From: Anopheles merus
Lineage: Eukaryota; Arthropoda; Insecta; Diptera; Culicidae
Assembly: GCF_017562075.2 (NCBI RefSeq)
Contig: NC_054084.1
Coordinates: forward strand, 46,532,697 to 46,596,696
Reading direction: 5' to 3'
DNA length: 64,000 nt
Shown: piece by piece, positions 1 through 9,259 of the stretch
How the letters are laid out: every line of letters begins with the position of its first letter
How positions within the stretch are numbered: position 1 is the first letter of the stretch
Notes under the pieces: model-generated
Seen by the model: only the letters and a program-made list of their open reading frames with translations
Databases searched by the model: none
Told to the model about the DNA's origin: nothing
Program-made: the position numbers and the translations under genes

Positions 1-455
1 GCGTTTCTTTAACGGAAAACCGATTGATCGATTAACAGATTTCACTATTTTTGTTATTGAGTAAACCGTTGGATATACACTATTTACTGATCTGTAAATG
101 TGAATTTCGTTTGCGATAATAACAACATGATATGATAAGCAAGGAAAAAATAATAAATATAATAAATACAAACTTGTAGCTGATTATTGCCGAAAACCAT
201 TTAAGAATAATGTATAATGCGCTATGCAATGCGCAGAAGGGAGAAGAATAACGTTTTCAGGCAGCATTAGTCCGCTGCCCATTGTATCTATCCAGATGTA
301 AGCAATTCGGCGCGCACTCCCACCATTAGCGTAGAGAGAGAAACAAGAGAGTTACAATTTAATCTTTTCCGCAAAGTGTATGTGTGACTGCCACTACTGC
401 GGCTGACGGGCATTGCCGATCGGTTCATCCAGCTGTGTGTCCCTGTGCACCGGGC

Positions 456-881
456 TTAGATGATTCTCGGCAGCAAGGTTGCATAGTTATAGTCCAGGAC
501 GACTGCGGCCGAAGTCGAGTGCATAAGATGGGCGGCTGCTGCGTTGGCTGCGGCGGCCGCAGCTGCCGGCTGCACCGGAACGCCCACATTGCTCGTCGTC
601 GGCTGCGCGGGCTTCGGTATCTTGTGCTGGAACACACAATGCGGCTTGCGGCATCCGCCCGGCTGATCCTCCCAGAAGCACGGCGTGGCCGAGCGCGGCT
701 TTTCGATCTTCATGTGGCGCATCGTGCAGGTGCGGTTGTAGCATTTGCCCTCTGCCCACAGCTTGCAGGTCTTCTCATGCCCAAGTGCCGCTGGCTCATG
801 GCGGTACTCGCAGTTTGTCCCCTTTTTACATGTCGAATAGTAAAAGAAGTAGCAATCGTGCAGGTTCCTCGGAAGCTCCAT
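456..881 (-). CDS. CCCH zinc-finger protein, ZC3H11A-like N-terminal module
   Basis: A single open exon of 141 residues with a genuine ATG at 881 and a TAA at 456-458. Three CCCH zinc fingers follow directly from the N-terminus: C10-C18-C24-H28, C39-C47-C52-H56 and C68-C77-C82-H86. The order, spacing and linking words (DCYFFYYSTC, then LW-EG-C, then RHM-I-K-RS--PC-WE-QP-GC) match what I know of the start of vertebrate ZC3H11A, which acts in mRNA export with the TREX complex. After the fingers there is an Ala-rich stretch and the frame stops, so the long C-terminal region of the vertebrate protein is absent or lies in exons I cannot link. An ATTAAA signal in the minus sense lies near 358-363. 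It is divergent from PPP1R11. The family is fairly sure; the 3' end is less so. Confidence 0.75.
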   Translation of the reverse strand: MELPRNLHDCYFFYYSTCKKGTNCEYRHEPAALGHEKTCKLWAEGKCYNRTCTMRHMKIEKPRSATPCFWEDQPGGCRKPHCVFQHKIPKPAQPTTSNVGVPVQPAAAAAAANAAAAHLMHSTSAAVVLDYNYATLLPRII

Positions 882-1663
882 AAATGGAGGATGGACCAGC
901 TTCCGACGAGGTGGCTGCTGCCTTTTCGACCGAAGAGCAATTTTTGAGCCAAAAGCTTGACCTCGTCTGCGGGGCAGTTTCTCGGCTACGATCGGCGTCT
1001 TGAGTGCTTTTGATCTAGAGGGGGCTGCCGCAAAATGGTCGATGGCGTCTCGCAGGCCGCACCAATGGACGTCGAGTTTCGATCGGGGCTGGCAGGCAAA
1101 CCTTTACACGGCCACTTTCTTTTTCCCACCTTCCCCCACGACACGCGAAGAACACTTCACTGCTCCAAGCGGACGCTTGGCAAGACGTTCCCTTTGCGGG
1201 GAAGTGGTGTAATCTTTTCTTCGCAAAATACCACAACTTGCGTATACTTGCTCACCTCAGGGTTTTACAGGACCAGCCAATAAGAAAGAAATAACCGAAA
1301 CAGGAGAGTGTGAACTTTTGTTGTTTTTACGATATTTTGTAAGTGTGTTTATTCGTACGTCATTTCTCGGTTGACATTTCCCAAGCAACAATTTGGCACC
1401 AGAAATTCACACACCACGTGAAGCGCTCTTTTCTATGGAAGAATAATGATAAAGAGTTGTAGAATCCCTAAAAATCTTGATTAATGCTATCGACGTTGAT
1501 TTTGCATTGAAAATAATGTTTTAATGTACAGAAAGGTGTAACAAGTTTACAATCTTGCATGATTTTTGGCAGCTCATTTGACATGTGTTTTTAAATTGAT
1601 ATTTGGGTCATTTACACCACCAACACAACCAAACATGCACAACACAACATAACGAGCGAAGTG

Positions 1664-1674
1664 TCATTCAGTGA
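1664..1674 (+). promoter_or_regulatory. Initiator-like motif for PPP1R11
   Basis: ATTCAGTG matches the arthropod initiator (TCAGT) and lies about 109 nt upstream of the PPP1R11 start codon at 1779. It would give a short 5' UTR. No TATA box is at the right distance. The spacer 882-1663 would then serve as a shared divergent promoter with the CCCH gene. Confidence 0.3.
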
Positions 1675-1778
1675 AAATAGAAGAAGCAGCTTGAAAAATT
1701 GTATAAATTTGGTGACCAAAACGACGCATCAGCTGCTGCAGTGCTGAATTATTTGCTGAGCGTGCATCTGATAGAAAC

Positions 1779-3837
1779 ATGAGCGCCGAAACTCCAACTG
1801 GTATTAGCCGAACCGTTACCGAAACAATCCTTCAGGATGAATCGGTTCCCGGCACGAGCAGCAGCGGCCAGCAGGCAAGTAGTAGCAGTGTCATGGCAGG
1901 ATTGTTGTGCACACACTAGAGTGGGGTTTTATCGGGATGTGTGGGTAAACATTCATAAATCCTCCAATACGCTGCTGTTGCTGCGTAGCGAGAGTTGCGC
2001 TCCACCTGCTTCCCCACATGTGCTTGCGTTATCTTTTGTTCGAGACAGTTCATTTGCGTACACCATTCTCATCGACGGCATGTTGCTAAAGCGCTTACTG
2101 CCACCTGTTTCCGTGATCATCAATGGCATCCGGCGTGCACACATTGCCACTGAGACGGGGGGAAAACAATTTCCTCTGGAAGGAATCCGCATCCTTGATC
2201 TAACGCGCATCGTTGCCGGGCCGTATTGTACCATGGTGCTTGGCGATCTCGGTGCGGAAGTGTACAAGATCGAGCGACCATATGAGGGTGACGAATCGCG
2301 CAAATGGGGCCCACCGTTCATGCGCAACTCGACCGACTCCGTGTACTTCATGGCGGCGAATAGGAACAAGAAGAGTGTTTGCGTGAACTTGAAGACGGGT
2401 CGAGAGGTGATCTACGAGCTGGCCAAGAAGTGCGACGTCTTTGTAGAGAACTATGTGCCCGGGAAGCTGGACTCGCTAGGGCTGGGCTACGAAAGGCTCA
2501 AATCGATCGCTCCATCGCTTGTGTACTGTTCCATTACAGGTTTCGGGTCGGAGGGCCCGTACAAGCCAAAACCAGGCTACGACGTTATCGCCGCATCCAT
2601 GGGTGGACTGCTACACATTACCGGAAGCGAGGACGGACCACCGGCCAAGGTTGGCATAGCGATCACGGACATTGCCACGGGACTGTATGCACACGGTGCA
2701 ATACTAGCCGCGCTATTGCAGCGGCATCGAACCGGTCGGGGACAAAAGATTGACGTAAATCTGTTTTCCACGCAGGTTGCATGTTTGATAAACGTTGCCA
2801 GCAACTATCTCAACGCCGGCAAGGAGGCGAAACGCTGGGGAACGGCACACGAAAGCATTGTTCCATATGAGGCGTTCGAAACAAAAACGGGTTACATTAC
2901 GCTTGGCTGTGGAAGTGATGCGCAGTTTGTGTCGCTCTGCCGTTTGCTAGGCGTGGCAGAGTTAGCTCAGGATGAACGTTTCGCTAGCAACCGGACGCGC
3001 GTCTCACACCGGAAGGAACTGATTGCGTTCCTTTCGGACATTCTGAAAAGCAAATCGTCATCGGATTGGATGCGCATTTTTGAAGGCGCATCATTTCCCG
3101 TCGGTCCAATAAATAGCATGAAAGAGGTTTTTGAGGATCGCCATTTGCAGGCCATTGGAATGGTTAAGACGCTTCCGCATCCGTTAGCGGGAGAAGTAAA
3201 GCTTGTTGGCCCACCGGTAGTGTATGGGGAAGCGAAGAATGAAATTACTTCCGTTCCACCACAGCTGGGGCAGCATACAGATGAGGTCTTGCGAGGCTTA
3301 CTAGGCTACGGAGATTCCGAATTGCAACGTTTGCGAAACGAGAAAATAATACAATAAACATCGGCTCGAAGTTGACAATGTTAATCCTTAATCCGCCGCT
3401 AACAGCATTTAAATCCTTATAATAAATGATCATCATTGAAAAAGAAGCTTAATGTGTTTTTAAATGCATTTCAGGAACCACCTGTACTACGGTTACGGTT
3501 GCAAAAGCCACGCAACGGCAAAAAAGTACAATGGACAAACGGAACCGTCGACAACGAGCATATGAACAAGAAAAAGTCCAAATGTTGTTGCATCTACGTG
3601 AAACCGCGAGCCTTCGGCGAAAGCTCATCCGAAAGTGAAGATGAGTGTGAACATTGCTTTGGCCATGTTGAGTTGAAGAAAAAGAACCAAAAGGTTCCCC
3701 CGATGCCAGTGAAACGTGATGACGGGGATAACGACGACGGGGAACCACATAATGCTGACGGTATTGGCGGAAACTCCCTGGGTTCGTCAAACGGCGGTAC
3801 TCCGTCGGAACCACCGACAGCATCGGGCGGAGAGTAG
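1779..3837 (+). CDS. PPP1R11: Protein phosphatase 1 inhibitor-3 (PPP1R11), two exons
   Basis: Coding exons are 1779-1874 (32 codons) and 3475-3837 (120 codons plus TAG), giving 152 aa. Exon 1 contains ISRTVTETIL, like the SETVTETTV start of mammalian PPP1R11. Exon 2 carries the RVxF-type PP1-docking motif KVQW, then TVDNEHM, the KSKCCCIY cysteine cluster and KPRAFGESSSESE, which are hallmarks of inhibitor-3. The tail is acidic and then Gly/Ser/Pro-rich. The family binds and inhibits the PP1 catalytic subunit in nucleus and cytoplasm; a ubiquitin-ligase role has been reported for the mammalian protein. The intron is phase 0 with a GC donor (CAG/GCAAGT at 1875) and acceptor TTTCAG at 3474, and it contains another complete gene. 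AATAAA at 4012 is the likely polyadenylation signal. Confidence 0.93.
2080..3357 (+). CDS. SUGCT: CoA-transferase family III, succinyl-CoA:glutarate CoA-transferase-like (SUGCT)
   Basis: An uninterrupted 425-aa frame lying wholly inside the PPP1R11 intron, same strand. The open frame extends back to 1837, but family similarity begins after the ATG at 2080. From there the N-terminus (MLLKRLLPP, then RRAHIAT) is basic and hydrophobic, like a mitochondrial targeting peptide. The body has the family III landmarks: GIRILDLTRIVAGPYCTM at about 35-52, GDLGAEVYKIE, NRNKKSV--NLK, FVENYVPG, YCSITGFGSEGPY, and the AITDIATG loop whose D197 aligns with the catalytic aspartate of formyl-CoA transferase. 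Length is close to human SUGCT (about 445 aa). The family moves CoA from succinyl-CoA to glutarate or related dicarboxylates; the exact substrate is inferred. An AATAAA at 3421-3426, 48 nt before the host acceptor, suggests its own 3' end. Confidence 0.92.
   Translation: MLLKRLLPPVSVIINGIRRAHIATETGGKQFPLEGIRILDLTRIVAGPYCTMVLGDLGAEVYKIERPYEGDESRKWGPPFMRNSTDSVYFMAANRNKKSVCVNLKTGREVIYELAKKCDVFVENYVPGKLDSLGLGYERLKSIAPSLVYCSITGFGSEGPYKPKPGYDVIAASMGGLLHITGSEDGPPAKVGIAITDIATGLYAHGAILAALLQRHRTGRGQKIDVNLFSTQVACLINVASNYLNAGKEAKRWGTAHESIVPYEAFETKTGYITLGCGSDAQFVSLCRLLGVAELAQDERFASNRTRVSHRKELIAFLSDILKSKSSSDWMRIFEGASFPVGPINSMKEVFEDRHLQAIGMVKTLPHPLAGEVKLVGPPVVYGEAKNEITSVPPQLGQHTDEVLRGLLGYGDSELQRLRNEKIIQ
3421..3426 (+). 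terminator. AATAAA signal inside the PPP1R11 intron
   Basis: A canonical polyadenylation hexamer 64 nt after the SUGCT stop codon and about 48 nt before the PPP1R11 acceptor AG (3473-3474). Its position would let the nested gene end within the host intron. Confidence 0.5.
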
Positions 3838-4011
3838 TGAAGTGGAGTGAATGCTTGTTTTTTGGTTCTGTATTCAAAAGAAAACATAACGATCAACTGA
3901 AGAATGGGCAGCGAAGTTTCTACCTACAAACCTTTTAAGCAATTATGTAAACTTTAAAAATAGTTGTAATATAAATATTTTCGAACCAAATATGTACATA
4001 AATCGGATGTT

Positions 4012-4017
4012 AATAAA
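4012..4017 (+). terminator. AATAAA signal of PPP1R11
   Basis: A canonical hexamer 175 nt after the PPP1R11 stop codon, in an AT-rich 3' UTR that ends before the transposon cluster. Confidence 0.5.
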
Positions 4018-4067
4018 TTAGACATTTTAAGATAATTTACATTGAATTGTAGGTCTTTTTTTTAATA

Positions 4068-4110
4068 CAGTGGAGCGCCGTTTATTCGGGCTCATCGGGA
4101 CTCGACCTTG
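4068..4110 (+). mobile_element. Lone left end of a pogo/Tc1-like MITE
   Basis: After a TA, the sequence CAGTGGAGCGCCGTTTATTC aligns base by base with the left terminus of the MITE at 4271 (CAGTAGAACGTCGATTATCC), and the similarity continues into the GGGACTCGAC stretch. No matching right end is visible before the next gene, so it looks like a decayed or truncated relative. Confidence 0.45.
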
Positions 4111-4448
4111 TCAGACCTTGCGAAAAACACGTATACATAGAGTAATGAATCAAAGCATGTATTGTATCATAAAGTTTTTATTATATTTTTTAAATTTAGT
4201 TTTAGTTAGCCAGTTTTTATTAACTTAATGTTTTTCCAATGAGAATATTTGAAATGTGCCATGAATTATACAGTAGAACGTCGATTATCCGGGCAAATTG
4301 GGACCGGACGTTTGCTGGTTAATTTCCACAAATAATGGTCCAAGAAATGTAAAATTCATTTAAAAATTATAAATTTCGCTGGTTTTATTCACAATTCGCT
4401 TTGAATCAAACGATTCATCATTTATAAAATATTTTTTATCAAAAACTA

Positions 4449-4833
4449 CAGGTGTCCCCCGAGATACGACTGTATTTGGGACCGAAAAAAAGGCCCAACG
4501 CAAGGCGTAAGTCGAAAAGGTCGTATGTCGAATATCTGTCAATTTTAAGTTTATAACCGAAGTTGAAGAGTCGAAATCTATCATATCGTGTTTTTATTTG
4601 AAACAATGTTCGATAATGTATTAATTTTACACAAAAAATCGTTTACACGATATAGATATACAATAACGGGTAGTAGTGGAATCTTTGGAAATGTGTGTGT
4701 AACGGTTATCAGCTCAGAAATTCAAAAATATACATCAATTTCTTCTCGATGACAACTTTTCACTGTCAAAATCAAAATCGTCGTATCTGCGAATCGTCGC
4801 AACTCGAGGGGGTCGTAACTCGGGGGACGCCTG
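4449..4833. mobile_element. Second MITE nested in the first
   Basis: Terminal inverted repeats CAGGTGTCCCCCGAGATACG (left) and CAGGCGTCCCCCGAGTTACG (reverse complement of the right end) match at 18 of the first 20 positions. The element is flanked by TA at 4447-4448 and 4834-4835. It is 385 bp with no coding capacity. Internally it repeats 'GTCGTATNTCG'-type words near both ends. It lies inside the 4271-5260 element, so it inserted later. Confidence 0.8.
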
Positions 4834-4849
4834 TATAGGTTTCACAACT

Positions 4850-5056
4850 TGGGCGGTCCCGTAGTACAGTCGTCAACTCTTATACCTCGTATTACTCAAT
4901 AACTTGCCCGTCCTGGGTTCAAACCTAGAATGGACTGCCTCACCGTAGCAAGGATTTGACTATATCCGGCTGTGTGGTGATGAATTAAGTCTCAAAAGCC
5001 TGTATAGACCGGGAGCACATCTGCGTAGGACGTTACACCAAATAGAAGAAGAAGAA
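4850..5056 (+). mobile_element. tRNA-derived SINE with GAA tail
   Basis: Flanked by a perfect 12-bp direct repeat GGTTTCACAACT (4838-4849 and 5057-5068), the signature of LINE-mediated retrotransposition. The head contains a tRNA-like B box (GGGTTCAAACC at about 4917) and an A-box-like segment near the 5' end. The tail is (GAA)n. A second copy with the same body lies reversed at 37835-38024. It may belong to a known Anopheles SINE family, but I cannot assign it. Confidence 0.85.
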
Positions 5057-5262
5057 GGTTTCACAACTGTTCATGAACAAAAATGAAGCTCGGATATCAC
5101 TAGACCACTAGGTAGCTGCATAAAAATATTGTTTAACAACTTCACGATCGCTGCAACTGTTCGCCACTGTCACTGTCCACTGTCTGCCAGCTGTCAAACT
5201 TATGCGCACGATTAAGCCGATCGCCGGTTAATCCACCCCCGGATAATCGACGTTCTACTGTA

Positions 5263-5833
5263 GCGTGTTTTATTATGACAATGTGTTCCAAATTATTGAA
5301 ATAAAAAAATAAAGCATTTTATTTGTTCAATAAACATTATTTTACTAAACAGCTATTTTTAACAGCAATTTGCAGCACAACCGGTTCATCGATTAATTCT
5401 CGCAACAATCGACGAAACATTTGAAATGGAAAAAATGCTACTTGGGTAGCCCAGCTGTCAGAGATTATTTTTATTTGCACAACGATTATTTGTTTTTTTT
5501 CCTCGCTGCTCTGTCGTGCGAATGGTACAATTTTCGGAAGGAAGTGAATATTTTTCGTCAAGTGGTGATTCGTACATGAATATATATCCTTTCGTGCTAC
5601 CCAGCGCAGAAACTATTTTGCGTTGCGTTTGATTGCCATTAGTTCAAATCAATTGTATCATGCGTACGCTTCGTTTACCGTACTTCGCATAGAAAGAGAG
5701 AAGCGGAGAGGAAAGAAAAGAAACGCAGCAGTGTAGCAGACAGAAAAACGATAGTGAAAGTGCACGACGCAACTTCCTCCACCGTGCGTGAAAAGCTGCA
5801 GCGGGGGCGTACTCACAATCATCTAAGAAAGCC
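5263..5833. other. Upstream region of FBXW5
   Basis: AT-rich spacer between the transposon stack and the FBXW5 start codon. The last 130 bases turn purine-rich and GC-richer, as expected of a 5' UTR. No splice site or ORF of interest is seen. Confidence 0.4.
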
Positions 5834-8800
5834 ATGGCGGAAATTGGCGATGATGTGCCGTTGGCCGATAGGATCCGCGGCAAGACCGTGCATCAGCGCG
5901 GTGCTCGCGAAAGTGTGGAGTCAAACAGTACGTCAAGCTCCGGTAGCAGCGAGCAGGAAGAAGAGGACGGGGGAACGTACATGGACAACAGTCCGTGGGT
6001 GTTTATGCCCGAGCCGCTGTTTATAAAAATCTTTCTTCAACTACGAGCGCGCGATGTCCTGAACGCTGGCCAATGCTGCAAACGTTGGTACAAACTGTCC
6101 AAAGATGATTACATCTGGCGAAAGTACTTCCGCCAGGAGTTTAACGTAGACCCATCGATCCAGTTGAAACGAGGTGAGCGCTGGTACGGAAAGGGACGAA
6201 TGACCAGCATCCGTCGAGTGGTTAGGATCATGGACAGAGTAACTGAAAGCAAAAAACCAAACATTTTATGTCGCTCATCTGACGTACTGGGTTGGTGACA
6301 TAATGCACAAACCAAACGTTGTTTTGAAACTGCGCAGCAAGGCGTAAGGCGAGGGGGAGAAGGAGCGAATGCTGTGCGGTGCAGTGCGGTGAATCATTTA
6401 TTTACATTCTCCAACATTAAACCCCTTTCGCAGGTGCGGAAAGCTGGCGGGCCGAGTACCGACGCTTGACCAACAATGTGCCGATGGTAATGACGGATGT
6501 GCTGACCTTCCATTCACATCAAGTACTGCACGTTAGCTTTTCACACAATGGGAAAATGTTTGCCACTTGCTCCAAAGATGGGTTTGTAATCGTGAGTATA
6601 CGCAACCAGTGGATTACGTGTGGGTGCAGTTGAAGACATCATTGACTAGAATGCAATTTACTTCTCTCTCCTGTAGGTATGGAATTCAGCCTATCCAACG
6701 ACGATACGGGATTCTTACGATATGCGCAAGCTAAGCTGGAAGTATACCCAGTTTTCACAGTTTAATCAAAGTGACACGCTGTTGCTTGTGTCCGGGGTCC
6801 ATTTTGGCTCCCCGCATAGCACTTCCGGCGAGATTGCGGTGTTCACTGTACAAAGTAAGTTTTTGATAAGCGGAGTCCGGATGCCTGCCTGTAAGTAGGT
6901 TCGATTTGGGTTGTTTTATTGTAACGGAAAGTTAACGTGCGTAGCGATGTCACGTGCTTTGATGTACTTTTTTATGGAACCATCCAACCAAAACAGTGAG
7001 CGAATACCCTATTGCTCATTCAAAGGGTTGAATATGTTTTATAAAGGTTTTAAATTGTTTTACTTCAAATTCTGCATTTACTAAATGGTTTTGCTGTGTG
7101 AGAACCATTTTAAACTAGCGATGAAAAGTATTCATTACATAGACTTCGACTTAAAATGAGAAAAATCATTCCACATTCGAACCTTACCCCCTAATCGCTA
7201 AGCATAGTTTCACAATTAACTAACATTTGATTTTCCAATTTTAGATGGGTTTAAGCTGAAATGCCGCGTAACGAATCGCCCCTACGACATATTTGGAACG
7301 TGGTTCAGTGATCAGCATTTGCTCTCGGGCGATCTGAGCTGGTTGGCACATTTGGTCAGCTCCTCAATACTGTGGCTGAACAAAGCGAACCAGGAGGTTG
7401 ACTCAGAGCATACGCCAGTACGTAGCCAGATGTACAAATTCTACAATCGCAATGCTAGCTCCATACGTGCGATCATGGTCGCGAACTGTCCATGGTTAAG
7501 CGATGAAGCGGAAGTGAAAAAAGAAGGCGAAAAAGAAAAGGGCACCAGTGATGCAGAGCAGAAATCATCGGACGACGAACCAGGAACCAGTAGTGGCGAT
7601 CGTCGGGCCGGAAACCCTCTGTCACACTACCAGTTGAGCCAGGACGTCGACTCGGATGAGGAACAGGACGAAGGCGTTGATGATGGCACGTGTTTATCCT
7701 AGTATCATACCATCTGGATGTGGTGGTTTCGGTGCTAAAACACTATTTCTATACCGTCTCCTTTTGTTTGCAGGCCAGGATCCCAGGGCAGCAGAAGATG
7801 TGCCGTACCAGCTGCTCGTTGGCGACCAGGTCGATTACGCTAGCCCGATACAGTATCTGCAAGAATTTCGCCAGGAGTATGAGGAATCTTACTACGAATC
7901 CTCGGACGACTGTCTCGAGGACGACGAGGACGACGGTGACGATGAGGAGCTGTCCGAAGGGGAGGACGATTTAGAAAACATGTGTCCAAAGTATCTGATA
8001 TTTTCCACCGGCTCAAAGACGTACACACCGCATCAGATCGGGTTCAAGCGCATCACGAGCGTCAACTTTCCGCGACGTATCGATCCGGGTCCATCGCTGC
8101 GTGAACGCATAGCGCTGCGCGATCGTCAGCGTGAGTTACAGGTAATTATGGCCGAGATGTCACCGGAAGAAATCCGCCTGCAGTATATCTTACAGAATGA
8201 AGAGCCTCCGACGGAACCGAACTGGGCGAACTATGAGGCGGTGGCGGGACGATTCGACAAGGTCGACAAACTGATCGATCTGCACGGGCACATCATAGGG
8301 ATGGGGCTGAGTCCGGACCACCGCTATCTGTACGTGAACAGCCGACCGTGGCCGAAGAACTGTGTGATTCGTAACCCGCTCGATCCGCCCGCGATCGCAC
8401 AGGAGATCGATATACACGTGATAGACTTGATGACGCTGAAGAAGGTGGGCAAGATGCTGCGTGCCCACAAAGCCTATACACCCAATACGGAGTGTTTCTT
8501 CATCTTTCTGGACGTCTGTGATAATTATGTTGCCAGGTATGGGTTTCCACAACTCTTAGGGATCGATTGATCACTCGCATGATGGTTTCTTTCTCTTTTT
8601 TTTTATTAATCAACTGTAGCGGTGCGGAAGACATGCATGCATACCTTTGGGATCGTTACTATGGCGTGTGTTTGGCCAAGTATCAGCACGCAGACGTAGT
8701 GAACAGCGTTGCCTTCAATCCGCGGGACAACGAGATGCTAGTGACTACCAGTGACGACTACGAAATAAGGGTAAGAGCCCTGCACAGCGTGTGGGTTTAT

Positions 8801-8989
8801 GCAGCTGATGAAAGCAATACAAACGATCCACGATTCACTCATTCACAGATTTGGCGATCGCTTTCGAAAGCAAAAAAGCTGGGCATACCAATCGTTAACC
8901 GAGCGTCCGAGTTTCGTAAACAGAAAAGCAACCGACCACCGCCGCCACCACAGCAGCAGCATCAGCATTGCATGCGATCGTTCGTTTAG
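5834..8989 (+). CDS. FBXW5: F-box/WD40 protein FBXW5, seven coding exons
   Basis: Coding exons: 5834-6173, 6434-6591, 6677-6854, 7245-7685, 7774-8536, 8620-8770 and 8849-8989. All phases agree and give 723 aa. The start is the GCCATGG context at 5834. An F-box occupies about residues 53-100 (PWVFMPEPLFIKIFLQL to DDYIWRKYF). WD40 repeats begin with TFHSHQVLHVSFSHNGKMFA and end with SGAEDMHAYLWD, DVVNSVAFNP and TSDDYEIRIWRS, which parallel the end of vertebrate FBXW5. The family is the substrate receptor of SCF/CRL4 ubiquitin ligases. The protein is longer than the human one (about 566 aa) because of acidic, low-complexity inserts (ESSDDCLEDDEDDGDDEE) and a proline/glutamine-rich tail. The donor of intron 4 is unclear: a GC donor at 7686 keeps the frame. 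Intron 6 is 78 nt without a stop. Confidence 0.92.
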
Positions 8990-9225
8990 GCCTTTGCAAG
9001 GAATGATACGTACGTCATAAGATTGTTATTCTTGTCTCTTTGTTTTGTTTTTGGTTTGGTTTGCGGCAATGTAACAGTTGTCACATTTCCCTTAGAATAT
9101 TCCGTGTCTTACGTTTGTAAATGAAACAAGTAAACATAAAAATTTACATGTCGTTTTATTAATCTGCATACGGAAAACAATTCATTCTGAACCGATTTTC
9201 TGTCCAATCATACCTTTCGATACAA

Positions 9226-9258
9226 TGGCGAATCGAAATAAAATATATTTTATTCGAA
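9226..9258. terminator. Palindromic polyadenylation signal on both strands
   Basis: The near-perfect palindrome CGAAATAAAATATATTTTAT (9234-9253) has AATAAA on the plus strand at 9237 and its complement on the minus strand a few bases on. It lies 248 nt after the FBXW5 stop, and is the first canonical hexamer there. Confidence 0.5.
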
Positions 9259-9259
9259 T

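Larger units (their letters stand above)
4271..5260. mobile_element. TA-flanked MITE (pogo/Tc1-like ends) hosting two other elements
   Basis: Perfect 23-bp terminal inverted repeats: the left end starts CAGTAGAACGTCGATTATCC at 4271, and its reverse complement ends at 5260. A TA target duplication sits at 4269-4270 and 5261-5262. The TIR sequence and TA duplication fit Tc1/mariner-pogo superfamily non-autonomous elements. No transposase is encoded. Without the inserted MITE (4449-4833) and SINE (4850-5056) the element is about 400 bp. Confidence 0.85.

Noticed and set aside
384..947. A 187-codon plus-strand frame over the CCCH gene
   Set aside because: It is the antisense shadow of the zinc-finger exon, starts with GTG and shows no family features.
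1837..2079. N-terminal extension of the SUGCT frame from the ATG at 1837
   Set aside because: The extra 81 residues overlap PPP1R11 exon 1 in another frame and resemble no CoA-transferase. The ATG at 2080 gives a targeting-peptide-like start and the expected length.
4850..5056. A tRNA gene
   Set aside because: The B box and A-box-like words belong to the SINE head. The cloverleaf is degenerate, and the body, GAA tail and target duplications show a retroposon.
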